From Aphodovivens sp036306585 (GTDB taxonomy: Bacteria; Actinomycetota; Coriobacteriia; Coriobacteriales; Eggerthellaceae): a stretch of 64,000 bases of DNA. Of the stretch, positions 38,054-46,042 are shown piece after piece (position 1 is the first letter of the stretch; every line of letters begins with the position of its first letter). The notes under the pieces are model-generated. The model did not search any database. It saw nothing but the letters and a program-made list of their open reading frames with translations, and had not been told where the DNA came from. The DNA lies in the NCBI GenBank assembly GCA_036306585.1, contig JAXJZF010000005.1:1-64000 (forward strand), given 5' to 3'. The position numbers were made by a program, and so were the translations under genes.

Positions 38054-38247
38054 CGCATTCGTCGACGAATCCATTTCTCTACGTACAACCTAACTATCTA
38101 TATACCCACGGGAATCCGTGCAAATTCGCCTTGTGGCTATTTCGGTTTGCGAGGGGAACGCATCGGCGGGGCTGTGAGTTGCCGCTGGTTCGTCTACGCG
38201 AGACGGGAATGGCTGAGGCGGTGAAACTGCAAGAAGGGGTTACATCT

Positions 38248-39579
38248 ATGTTGCAAACTGCGCAAGATATTGCGACTCCCCAAAAAGGCAACGGACTGCA
38301 CTATGCGTTCGTCATCTGTTTGGGAGGGTTTCTTACTCAGGTGATCGTGCTGAGCTGCCAAAGGCTTCCTTCGGTTGCCCTCGAGCCCATACGCGCGACA
38401 TTGGGCTGCAGCTATGCCGATGCTGGCTTGATCACTTCGGTTTTCATGATCTTCTATGCTGGTCTTTCTATCGTTTGGGGCATGTTAGGCGATAAGATCG
38501 GCACACGTTGGGCGATCACGCTCTCGTGCGGCCTGTCCGCCTTGGGTGCCATCCTTTTCGGCTTGTTTGCTCCTATGGGCTTGGGCGTGGCGATCGTCAC
38601 GTGGGCGATCGCAGGCATCGGCACGGCGGGCCTTCTGATGGCGATCCTGCCCAAGGTCGTCTCTCGCTGGTTCGCGCCGAACAAACGCGGTTTCGGCATG
38701 AGTCTCATCACTCCCGGCGCGAATTTCTCCGCCATCATCTTGGGCATCGTTGCCCCCATCATCATCACGAGCTTCGGATGGCAGATGGGCTATGTGATTT
38801 TCGGCATCGTTTTTGCGGTGATCACCATTTTCGTTGCGGTGTTTTTCCGCGAAGGGCCGGAGGAAAAGGGATTGGCGCCTTTCGGTGCTCCGGCGGGCAC
38901 TCAAGCAGCTCCCACGCCGACTATCGCCGAGGATGAAGTTGCGACCGCTGCATCGCAGGCCGGTGCCTGGGATCGTCTGAAAAAGGTGTTGAAGATGCCT
39001 ATTTCCTGGCATTTCGGCATTTTCTACATCATCTACCAAATCGGTTATATGGCAGCAACCCAATATTACGTGTCTTCTATCCAGTCAGTCGGATTCGATC
39101 TTGCCGAAGCGAGCCTCGCGATCACCATCGGCGGTGTCCTGACCATCATCACCGAGCTCATCTTGGGCAACCTGTCTGATCATTTGGAGCGCAAGAACAT
39201 CATCGGCGTTGTCGTCGCCCTTTCGGGTGTGCTTGGATTGGGCTACTTCATGTACCTATCGTCAGTGGAGGCTCCGTCGCTGTTCGTGTGCTATTTCTTC
39301 GTCTCCCTCATTTCGGCGACGACCGGCGTCATCACTGTCATCATGACGGCTGCAGGCGAATACTACGACGATGATGTTCGTGCAACCGGTACCGGCTTCA
39401 TCGGAACGGTCAACTTGGTGGGGCGCTATCTCGGTCCGTGGATTGCCGGCATGCTCATCGATTCCACCGGCGTGGTCGGCAACTCGTTTGTCATCGTGGG
39501 CATCACGATGATCGTTGCCGCCGTCATCGCCTTCACGTTCCCGCGTAAGCGTGCCAAAAAAACCAAGGCTGCGGCATAA
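38248..39579 (+). CDS. MFS transporter (OFA/MHS-like) of the molybdoenzyme cassette
   Basis: A 443-residue, 12-helix major facilitator. GMLGDKIGTRWAIT is the loop 2-3 motif; SGLSDHLERKN-type sequence (GNLSDHLERKNIIG) repeats it in the second half. A Pro/Ala-rich central loop (residues about 210-245) separates the halves. The ATG at 38248 is preferred because AAGGGG lies eight bases before it; the ATG at 38209 has its purine run directly adjacent. Carriers of this type commonly neighbour molybdoenzymes in Eggerthellaceae and probably import the substrate or export the product. Confidence 0.85.
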   Translation: MLQTAQDIATPQKGNGLHYAFVICLGGFLTQVIVLSCQRLPSVALEPIRATLGCSYADAGLITSVFMIFYAGLSIVWGMLGDKIGTRWAITLSCGLSALGAILFGLFAPMGLGVAIVTWAIAGIGTAGLLMAILPKVVSRWFAPNKRGFGMSLITPGANFSAIILGIVAPIIITSFGWQMGYVIFGIVFAVITIFVAVFFREGPEEKGLAPFGAPAGTQAAPTPTIAEDEVATAASQAGAWDRLKKVLKMPISWHFGIFYIIYQIGYMAATQYYVSSIQSVGFDLAEASLAITIGGVLTIITELILGNLSDHLERKNIIGVVVALSGVLGLGYFMYLSSVEAPSLFVCYFFVSLISATTGVITVIMTAAGEYYDDDVRATGTGFIGTVNLVGRYLGPWIAGMLIDSTGVVGNSFVIVGITMIVAAVIAFTFPRKRAKKTKAAA

Positions 39580-39661
39580 GCTGCTTCCCAATCGGGATGC
39601 AGGCACTCTCCGGCGAAAGCGGCGGTTTGATTTAGTCGGCCGTTTCCGCGATGTCGGCATC

Positions 39662-39699
39662 GAAGGGCTGCATCGGGCTGTTGCCCGATGCAGCCCTTC
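39662..39699 (+). terminator. 17-bp perfect hairpin ending the molybdoenzyme cassette
   Basis: GAAGGGCTGCATCGGGC (39662-39678) pairs perfectly with 39683-39699 around loop TGTT, followed by CTCTTTG. It lies 82 bases after the MFS stop and before the ABC exporter, closing the 33.0-39.6 kb unit. Confidence 0.65.
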
Positions 39700-39778
39700 C
39701 TCTTTGCATCCGGTGTGCCGCCGCAGCTCGCTTGCGCGATAATGTGCATTCGAAGACGAGGATGCGAAAGGTCTGGCG

Positions 39779-41569
39779 ATGAAAGCAAGAAAAGGAAACC
39801 CTTCCACTACGGGGCGGACGATCCATTACTATTGGCTGGTGACGCGTCGTCACTTCGGCTTGTTTGCTCTCCTGGTTTTCTCCACGTTGTTCTTCGGGGG
39901 CTTCCAGACCTATAGCAATCCGTTCGTGATGGGGCTCATCGTCGACCGGGTGAGCGCTGCTCCCGTTGCTGCCGATCAGGTATTTCCCGTGTTCGGGCCC
40001 TATATTGCGGCGCTTATTCTGGTGAACATCTGCGGTCAAACGTGCAGCAAGCTGCAGGATTACTCGCTTTGGAAGCTCGAAATTGCGGTGAGCTATGACT
40101 TGGCGACCATGAGTTTCGATGCGCTGTCCAACCAGTCGATGACGTTTCACTCCAATCGTTTCGGCGGCACGTTGGTATCGCAAACCTCTAAATTCATGGC
40201 GGCGTACAACCAGCTGGTGGAGGCGATCGTGCATCCATTCCTGCCAGTGCTGGGCTCGGTGGTTTTCGTTTGCATCCTATTGGGGCCGCGGGTGCCGGTG
40301 TACGTGGTGATCCTCTTGGTGCTGTTCGGCGTGTATGCGCTGGTGTCTTACATCATGTACAAGCGCATCCTCCATCTGAACGAGCAGGCGGCTCGAGCGC
40401 AAAACGATCTATCGGGGGAGCTGTCGGATGCCGTCACCAACATCCTGACCGTGAAGACGTATGGCCGCGAGGACTACGAGCGCGTCCTCTTCGACGCCGC
40501 CAATCGCGAGGTGGTGCTGCGCGATTCGAAGCGCATGCGCTCATCGCTGGTTCGCGGCGTCATCACCGCGGGCATCGCAGTGGTTATCATGAGCGTTGTC
40601 GCATTGTTCATTTCGGGAGGAAACGCATGGTTCGGCATCACGCCGGGAACGTTGGTGATGATGTTCACCTATACGTACACCATGACGCTTCAATTCAACT
40701 TCATCAATTCCGGCCTGCAGCGTTTCAACCGCGCATTTGGAGATGCCAGCGGTATGACGACGGTGCTCGACGAGCCCCGATTGGTCGCCGATGCGCCTGG
40801 GGCACCCGATCTGAAGGTCGAACATGGAGCTATCGATTTCGAGGGCATCGGGTTCTCGTACTTGGATGGCGGGGCGAAGACCAAGGTGTTCGACGGGTTC
40901 GACTTGCGCATTCCGGAAGGCCAGCGTGTGGGGTTGGTTGGCGTGAGCGGCGCGGGCAAAACCACGCTTACCAAGCTTCTGCTACGTTTGTCCGACATCC
41001 AAGAGGGACGCATTCTCGTTGATGGGCAAGATATCGCCTCATGCACCCAGCAGTCTCTGCGCCGCTCCATCGCATATGTGCCGCAAGAGCCATTGCTGTT
41101 CCATCGGAGCATTGCCGAGAACATTTCTTACGGCAGGCCCGATGCTTCGATGGATGAGATTCGCGAGGCTGCACGTCGGGCGAATGCGTTGGATTTCATA
41201 GAGAGGCTGCCGCAAGGGTTCGACACCGTTACAGGTGAACGCGGCGTCAAGCTGTCGGGCGGACAGCGCCAGCGCGTGGCTATAGCCCGTGCTCTTTTGG
41301 CCGATCGTCCGATCTTGGTTCTGGATGAGGCAACGAGCGCGCTCGATTCGGAGAGCGAGCACCTCGTGCAAGATGCGTTGTCCGAGCTTATGCGCGGACG
41401 CACATGCATTGTGGTGGCTCATCGGTTGAGCACGGTTGCCAGCCTCGATCGTATTGTGGTTCTTGCGCACGGCCGCGTGGTGGAAGACGGCCCGCATGAG
41501 CAGCTGATCGCCGCAGGCGGCGAATACGCTCATTTATGGAGCCGTCAGACCGGAGCCTACCTGGAGTAG
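39779..41569 (+). CDS. ABC exporter with fused membrane and ATPase domains
   Basis: A 596-residue half-transporter that should work as a dimer. Residues about 20-330 hold six membrane helices of the type 1 exporter fold; residues about 345-596 are the ATPase with Walker A GVSGAGKTT, signature LSGGQRQRVAIARAL, Walker B ILVLDEATSALD and switch VVAHRLSTV. The linker SYLDGGAKTKVFDGFDL is standard. Lipid, peptide or drug export is possible. AAAGG stands eight bases before the ATG. It has no partner gene nearby. Confidence 0.9.
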   Translation: MKARKGNPSTTGRTIHYYWLVTRRHFGLFALLVFSTLFFGGFQTYSNPFVMGLIVDRVSAAPVAADQVFPVFGPYIAALILVNICGQTCSKLQDYSLWKLEIAVSYDLATMSFDALSNQSMTFHSNRFGGTLVSQTSKFMAAYNQLVEAIVHPFLPVLGSVVFVCILLGPRVPVYVVILLVLFGVYALVSYIMYKRILHLNEQAARAQNDLSGELSDAVTNILTVKTYGREDYERVLFDAANREVVLRDSKRMRSSLVRGVITAGIAVVIMSVVALFISGGNAWFGITPGTLVMMFTYTYTMTLQFNFINSGLQRFNRAFGDASGMTTVLDEPRLVADAPGAPDLKVEHGAIDFEGIGFSYLDGGAKTKVFDGFDLRIPEGQRVGLVGVSGAGKTTLTKLLLRLSDIQEGRILVDGQDIASCTQQSLRRSIAYVPQEPLLFHRSIAENISYGRPDASMDEIREAARRANALDFIERLPQGFDTVTGERGVKLSGGQRQRVAIARALLADRPILVLDEATSALDSESEHLVQDALSELMRGRTCIVVAHRLSTVASLDRIVVLAHGRVVEDGPHEQLIAAGGEYAHLWSRQTGAYLE

Positions 41570-41726
41570 CTCTGCAGGCGCCCGCCGTCCTGATGGGTGT
41601 GGAAAATCAAACTCGACGGACCTTAGCGTCGACGTCGAATCGACGGGGCGGCCATTAGCGCCGGATAGAGGCGGCGCATGGCTGCCGGGGAACAACGAGT
41701 GCCGCATGGGGAAAGAAGGGGGACCG

Positions 41727-42548
41727 ATGAAGGAAAGACCCGTTTTGGATGTTGAGAGCGTGGCGGAACTGGAGCGGCGCATCGCCACGGCTGGCACGTC
41801 GCTGGCGGTGCTGATGGCGCGGGCGGGCGTGGCAGTGGCCGATGCGGCGGAGGGTCTGGCGAAAAAAGGCGCAGAACACGCGGAGGCGTCCCAGGCCCTC
41901 ACGGGAACCGCTTCCGCCGGAGCCGCGGAGCGCGCCGCGGCTGCCGTACGGCACGATGCAGGCTTCAGCGTGATGAAAGAGGCTCTGCTTCCGGCGAGAT
42001 TCGTTGTGCTGTGCGGCTCGGGCAACAACGGCGGCGATGGCTGGGTGGCGGCGCAGCTGCTGGCTCAGCGCGGTTACGCCGTCGACGTGCTGACGCAGCG
42101 TGCGCCCGCCGAGATAAAAGCGCAGCCTGCCCACGACGCAGCGCTGCGCGCAGAAGGGGCCCTGCGGGAATGCGAAGGGGCTCAGGTGCTGCTTGCTCCG
42201 ACAGATGCGCAGGTTGCGGAGGCGCTTGATGCGGCAGACGTGGTCGTCGACGCCATCTTGGGCACGGGCTTTTCGGGCGATACCGTGCGCGCGCCTTACG
42301 ATGGGTGGATCCGTGCGGTGAATGCAGCACGCCGTTCCGGCGCGCGGATCGTAGCGGCGGATGTCCCCAGCGGGCTCTCTGCCCAGATGGGATCGGCGGC
42401 CGATCCATGCATCCACGCCGATCTTACTGTGACGATGATCGTCCGGAAGAGGGGCTTGGCCGTTCCGGAGGCCGTGCGTTATTGCGGCAACGTTTCGCTT
42501 GCGCCGTTGGTTTCGCTTGATGAAGCGTTGCTTGAGGGGCTGGAGTAG
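41727..42548 (+). CDS. nnrE: NAD(P)H-hydrate epimerase (YjeF N-terminal domain only)
   Basis: A 273-residue protein that epimerises damaged (R)-NAD(P)HX so that it can be repaired. CGSGNNGGDGWVAAQLL is the diagnostic loop, with DAILGTGFSG and VAADVPSGLSAQMG further on. An Ala-rich insert (residues about 40-80) separates the first helix from the Rossmann core. In many bacteria the ATP/ADP-dependent dehydratase NnrD is fused behind this domain; here the protein stops early and its last 70 bases overlap the opposing permease gene. Start 41727 has GGGGG six bases upstream; 41706 has none. Confidence 0.85.
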   Translation: MKERPVLDVESVAELERRIATAGTSLAVLMARAGVAVADAAEGLAKKGAEHAEASQALTGTASAGAAERAAAAVRHDAGFSVMKEALLPARFVVLCGSGNNGGDGWVAAQLLAQRGYAVDVLTQRAPAEIKAQPAHDAALRAEGALRECEGAQVLLAPTDAQVAEALDAADVVVDAILGTGFSGDTVRAPYDGWIRAVNAARRSGARIVAADVPSGLSAQMGSAADPCIHADLTVTMIVRKRGLAVPEAVRYCGNVSLAPLVSLDEALLEGLE

Positions 42549-43897
42549 CTGTCGGCAACGACGGGCGTCTTCTCGTGCGGCAGCACCAGGTTCATCACGA
42601 GCGCTACCACGAAGGTGAGCGCAATGGAATTGTCCACGAAGATGTTCTGAACGATTGCGGGGAAAGCCACGAAGATGCCGCCCACCTGCGTGAAGCCGAT
42701 GCCGATAGCCAACGAGGTGGCGGCGATCGTGATATTGCGCTGGGTGAAGCCGGCTTTCGAGACCATCTGGAAGCCGCTGGTGACGATGGTGCCGAACATC
42801 ATGATGGTGCAGCCGCCCAGCACCGAGTCGGGCACCGAGCTGAACACAGCGCTCACGGCGGGCACGAAGCCGGCGATCACCAGGATGCCCGCGCCGCATG
42901 CGATGGCCTTGCGGTTGATGACGTGCGTCATGCCGATAAGGCCGATGTTCTGCGCGAACGTGGTCAGCGGCGAGCAGCCGAACACGCCGGCGATGGCGCT
43001 GGTGAAGCCGTCGGCGGAAACCGATCCGGCGATCTCACGCTCGGTGGCGTTGCGACGGAAGCCGATCTGAGCGATGGCGTCGGTGTCGCCGATGTTCTCG
43101 GCGGCGCTCACCAGGAACAGCAGCGTGACCGAAACGATGGCGCCCGCGTTGAACTCAGGCGTGAACGGCATGACCTGCGGTAGCGAGGCGATCTGCAGCC
43201 CCTGGAACACCGAAAGGTCCACCTTGCCCATGAACAGCGCTACGATATAGCCTACGATCAGGCCGAACAGCACGGACAGCTGCTTGATGCTGCCCTTGGC
43301 AAGGCCCTGGAACAGCAGGCACGCCACCAGCGAAAGCGTGCCGAGAAACAGGTTTTCCGGCGAGGCGAAATCGGGCGCTCCCGAGCCGCCGGCAAACGTT
43401 TCGGCGCCGGTGGAAAGAAGCGAGAAGCCGATGGAGGTGACCACCACCGCCGACACGATGGGCCCGATGAAGCGTCGCCAGTACTTAGCCAGCAAGCCCA
43501 GCGCCATCAGGATGACGCCGCCGGCTATGACCGATCCCATGACGGTGCCGTAGCCGTAGGCGGCGGCGATGCCGGACAGCACGGTGACGAAGGTGAAGCT
43601 CACGCCCATGACGATGGGCAGCTTCGAGCCGATGCGCCACACGGCGAACAGCTGCACGAACGTGCCGATGCCTGCGACGATCATCGCGTTTTGAATGAGG
43701 CTGGCGGTCATGGTCTCGTCGAAACCCGCTGCCGCGCAGATGATGGCGATGGGTGCCAGGTTGGCAACGAACATCGCCAGCACGTGCTGGATACCGTAGG
43801 GGAGGGCCTTCGCGAAGGAGACCTTGCCGTGAAAATTCGTCAGCTCGTCCTCGAGCTTGGTCGCCGGTTGGAATTCGGTGTCGGTGGTTGCTGCCAT
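42479..43897 (-). CDS. Xanthine/uracil permease, NCS2 family
   Basis: A 472-residue nucleobase:cation symporter with about 14 helices. GIQHVLAMFVANLAPI opens the first helix; PLTTFAQNIGLIGMTHV contains the conserved NxGLI(x)xT substrate-site motif, and SVTLLFLVSAAENIGD is the helix 8 region. The final 30 residues are a Ser/Glu-rich tail beyond the last helix, encoded where the gene overlaps nnrE. GAGGGAGCAT precedes the ATG. Likely imports xanthine, urate or uracil; purine preference cannot be settled by eye. Confidence 0.88.
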   Translation of the reverse strand: MAATTDTEFQPATKLEDELTNFHGKVSFAKALPYGIQHVLAMFVANLAPIAIICAAAGFDETMTASLIQNAMIVAGIGTFVQLFAVWRIGSKLPIVMGVSFTFVTVLSGIAAAYGYGTVMGSVIAGGVILMALGLLAKYWRRFIGPIVSAVVVTSIGFSLLSTGAETFAGGSGAPDFASPENLFLGTLSLVACLLFQGLAKGSIKQLSVLFGLIVGYIVALFMGKVDLSVFQGLQIASLPQVMPFTPEFNAGAIVSVTLLFLVSAAENIGDTDAIAQIGFRRNATEREIAGSVSADGFTSAIAGVFGCSPLTTFAQNIGLIGMTHVINRKAIACGAGILVIAGFVPAVSAVFSSVPDSVLGGCTIMMFGTIVTSGFQMVSKAGFTQRNITIAATSLAIGIGFTQVGGIFVAFPAIVQNIFVDNSIALTFVVALVMNLVLPHEKTPVVADSYSSPSSNASSSETNGASETLPQ

Positions 43898-44049
43898 ATG
43901 CTCCCTCGTCTAGCGTGTCGTGCTGCTCGTGAAATCCGCGTAAAATGCGACACCTGATTGTACGTTTTTAAAGAACCCATGTGAACAGGTCTCATTCCCG
44001 AAAAGCACGTGAACGGTGAAAATTCAAACGCCCGCCATGCCGCAATGCG

Positions 44050-44110
44050 GAGAGGGGCTGGCGCAGCCAGGGCGCGGGGGGAATGCACCCTGGCTGCGCC
44101 AGCCCCTCTC
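44050..44110 (-). terminator. 23-bp perfect inverted repeat, probable terminator
   Basis: Positions 44050-44072 and 44088-44110 are perfect reverse complements (GAGAGGGGCTGGCGCAGCCA... against its complement) with a 15-base loop. It lies between the DHA2 gene stop and the permease start on the minus strand. There is no T run on either side, so it may be a rho-aided terminator or a mobile small palindrome. Confidence 0.45.
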
Positions 44111-44187
44111 GGTCGGCTAGCATATGTCTGTTCGCAACAACTCGGCATCACCCCGATTGCGATCGGAGATGCTGCCCCAGCCGCAGG

Positions 44188-44233
44188 CAGGGCGGGGAAA
44201 GCGGAAGCGCGCGGCTTCCCTTCCCCCGCCCTG
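44188..44233 (-). terminator. Hairpin just after the DHA2 efflux gene
   Basis: CAGGGCGGGGAA and TTCCCCCGCCCTG pair with one bulged C, enclosing an inner stem GGAAGC/GCTTCC. It starts seven bases beyond the stop codon on the minus strand. A T run is lacking. Confidence 0.45.
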
Positions 44234-44239
44234 CGCGTT

Positions 44240-45706
44240 TTAGCGCTCCGCGGTGGCAGGCTCGCTCGCTTCGGGGGCCGGCTGCTCATTGCTGCGCTTC
44301 TTGATGCGGGTTGCCAGTACGAAGCCCAGCGCCGCCAGCACCAGCGTGAAGATGAAGCCCCAGTGGGAGCCCTGCGTGAACGCCAGCGCGGAATCGGTGC
44401 CGCCGGCGGCGTAGAACGCCTGCTGGCCGCTTGCCAGCAGGTTGGTGGCGATGGCGGTGCACACCGCGCCCAGCACCTGCTGCATGGTGTTGAGGATGGT
44501 GCTGCCGTCGGTGGACAGGCGGTGCGGCAGCGAGGACAGCGCGTGCGTCTGGCACGGCGACATGGCCAGCGGCACGCCGATCATCATGATGATGTGGCAG
44601 CAGATCACGTAGGCCAGCGGCGTCTCAGGCGTGGCGAACATGAGCATCACCGCGCCGATGGCGGAAAGAGCGAAGCCCGCCAGCGCCGGGATGCGTGCGC
44701 CAATGCGGTCGTACACCTTGCCGGCCGCCATGCTCACCAGGGCGTTCACGACGCCGCCGGGCAGCATGACGATGCCCGTCAGGGCAACCGCCAGCAGCAT
44801 GCCGTTCTGGTAGAACTGCGGCAGCACGTACATGGCCGACAGCGTGATGCCGAAGTTGAGCATCATGCACACTGCGCCCACGCGGAAGCCCTGGAAGCCG
44901 AACGCGTGCAGGTCGAGCACCGGCGCCTTCATGCCCAGCTGGCGCTTGATGTACACCAGCAGGCACACGACGCCGACGATCAGCGCCACGATGACCGGAG
45001 CGGACAGCCAGCCGAACAGGCTTGCGGCGCCCACGCCGAACACGATGCCGCCGAAGCCCAGGCAGGAAAGCACCACCGAAGCCGCGTCGATGTGCGGGCG
45101 GGTGAGCTCGTAGGGATCCACCTCGAACTTCAGCGCGAATACCAGGCCCACGGCCAGGATGACGGCGAAGCTGAAGAAGATGAAGCGCCACGACGCCGCG
45201 CCCACCAGAAAGCCCGCCAGGGTGGGGCCGATGGCCGGTGCGAACATGATCACCAGCGCGGTGATGCCCATGGCCGAGCCCAGCTTATGTGGCGGGATGA
45301 CCTCCATCACCATGGCGAACATCATGGGCAAAACCAGGCCCGTGCCGATGCCCTGGACGGCGCGGCCTGCCAGGGCGATCTCGAAGTTGGGGGCGAACCC
45401 GCTGATCAGGGCTCCGACGAAGAATGCCCCCAGGGCGAACACGGTCAGCTTGCGCGCTGGGAACCACTTCATCAGAAGGCTGGAGAAGGGTAGCACGATG
45501 CCGATGGCCAGCATGTATCCCACCACCAGCCACTGGGTGAGGGAGATGTCCACGCCGAATGCGGCGGAAAGCTGGGGAAGTGCGATGTTCAGGGCGGTTT
45601 CGCTGTACATGCCGGTGAATCCGCCCAGGTACAGGCCCATGAGGGCAAGGTAGGGGTGCGCCACGTGCACGCGCGCCTGGGGCATTTGCTGGTTCTGCTG
45701 GGTCAC
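44240..45706 (-). CDS. DHA2-family multidrug efflux transporter (EmrB/QacA-like)
   Basis: A 488-residue MFS protein with about 14 helices. TQWLVVGYMLAIGIVLP and GRAVQGIGTGLVLPMM are typical DHA2 motifs, and LVIMFAPAIGPTLAGFLVG is the antiporter motif C. The GTG at 45706 is chosen because AAGGAACCTT precedes it and the family N-terminus follows shortly; longer frames run through leader hairpins. Function is proton-driven export of hydrophobic compounds. The gene is preceded by a promoter and, within its leader, an intrinsic terminator, so it is probably inducible. Confidence 0.88.
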   Translation of the reverse strand: MTQQNQQMPQARVHVAHPYLALMGLYLGGFTGMYSETALNIALPQLSAAFGVDISLTQWLVVGYMLAIGIVLPFSSLLMKWFPARKLTVFALGAFFVGALISGFAPNFEIALAGRAVQGIGTGLVLPMMFAMVMEVIPPHKLGSAMGITALVIMFAPAIGPTLAGFLVGAASWRFIFFSFAVILAVGLVFALKFEVDPYELTRPHIDAASVVLSCLGFGGIVFGVGAASLFGWLSAPVIVALIVGVVCLLVYIKRQLGMKAPVLDLHAFGFQGFRVGAVCMMLNFGITLSAMYVLPQFYQNGMLLAVALTGIVMLPGGVVNALVSMAAGKVYDRIGARIPALAGFALSAIGAVMLMFATPETPLAYVICCHIIMMIGVPLAMSPCQTHALSSLPHRLSTDGSTILNTMQQVLGAVCTAIATNLLASGQQAFYAAGGTDSALAFTQGSHWGFIFTLVLAALGFVLATRIKKRSNEQPAPEASEPATAER

Positions 45707-45798
45707 AAGGTTCCTTTCTCTTCGGACGCATGGATGGCTGCGGGTGCCTTGCGTCTTCCTTGCGGCGGCGATGCGCGGTCGCCCGCGGACGGCGCCAT

Positions 45799-45854
45799 GC
45801 TCGCTCCGATGTCGGGTGGGAGGAGGGGGATCCGCCCCCGGCATCGGAGCGAGC
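45799..45854 (-). other. Second leader hairpin before the efflux gene
   Basis: An 18-bp stem (45799-45816 with 45837-45854, including one G-U pair) closes a 20-base purine-rich loop. On the minus strand it follows directly after the T run of the leader terminator and ends about 90 bases before the GTG. It may be part of a folding switch or an mRNA stabiliser. Confidence 0.5.
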
Positions 45855-45856
45855 GC

Positions 45857-45897
45857 AAAAAAGTGGTCGCAACGTGCGAATAGCTGGTTGCGACCAC
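45857..45897 (-). terminator. Intrinsic terminator in the leader of the efflux gene
   Basis: On the minus strand GTGGTCGCAAC pairs perfectly with GTTGCGACCAC (45887-45897 and 45863-45873 on the + strand), loop of 13, followed by six T residues (45857-45862). It could simply end the purF-like gene upstream, but it also lies downstream of a good promoter (45946-45974), that is, inside the efflux gene leader, as an attenuator would. Confidence 0.7.
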
Positions 45898-45945
45898 CTC
45901 TGCACTTAGCGTAGCAGCGTCTCACTGCGCCTATGTCGGTTAGCG

Positions 45946-45974
45946 ATTATAGGGAAAACGCCCCATGCTTCGTA
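45946..45974 (-). promoter_or_regulatory. Promoter of the DHA2 efflux gene
   Basis: On the minus strand TATAAT (45946-45951) is preceded, with a 17-base spacer, by TACGAA (45969-45974) or, with 18, by TTACGA. Predicted start about 45939, giving a leader of about 230 bases. Confidence 0.5.
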
Positions 45975-46042
45975 AGCACTTTTTTCAGAATGTGGTGATT
46001 TGGAGAACGTGCCTGTTCAGAAGCGTGTTCTCATACTGTCAA

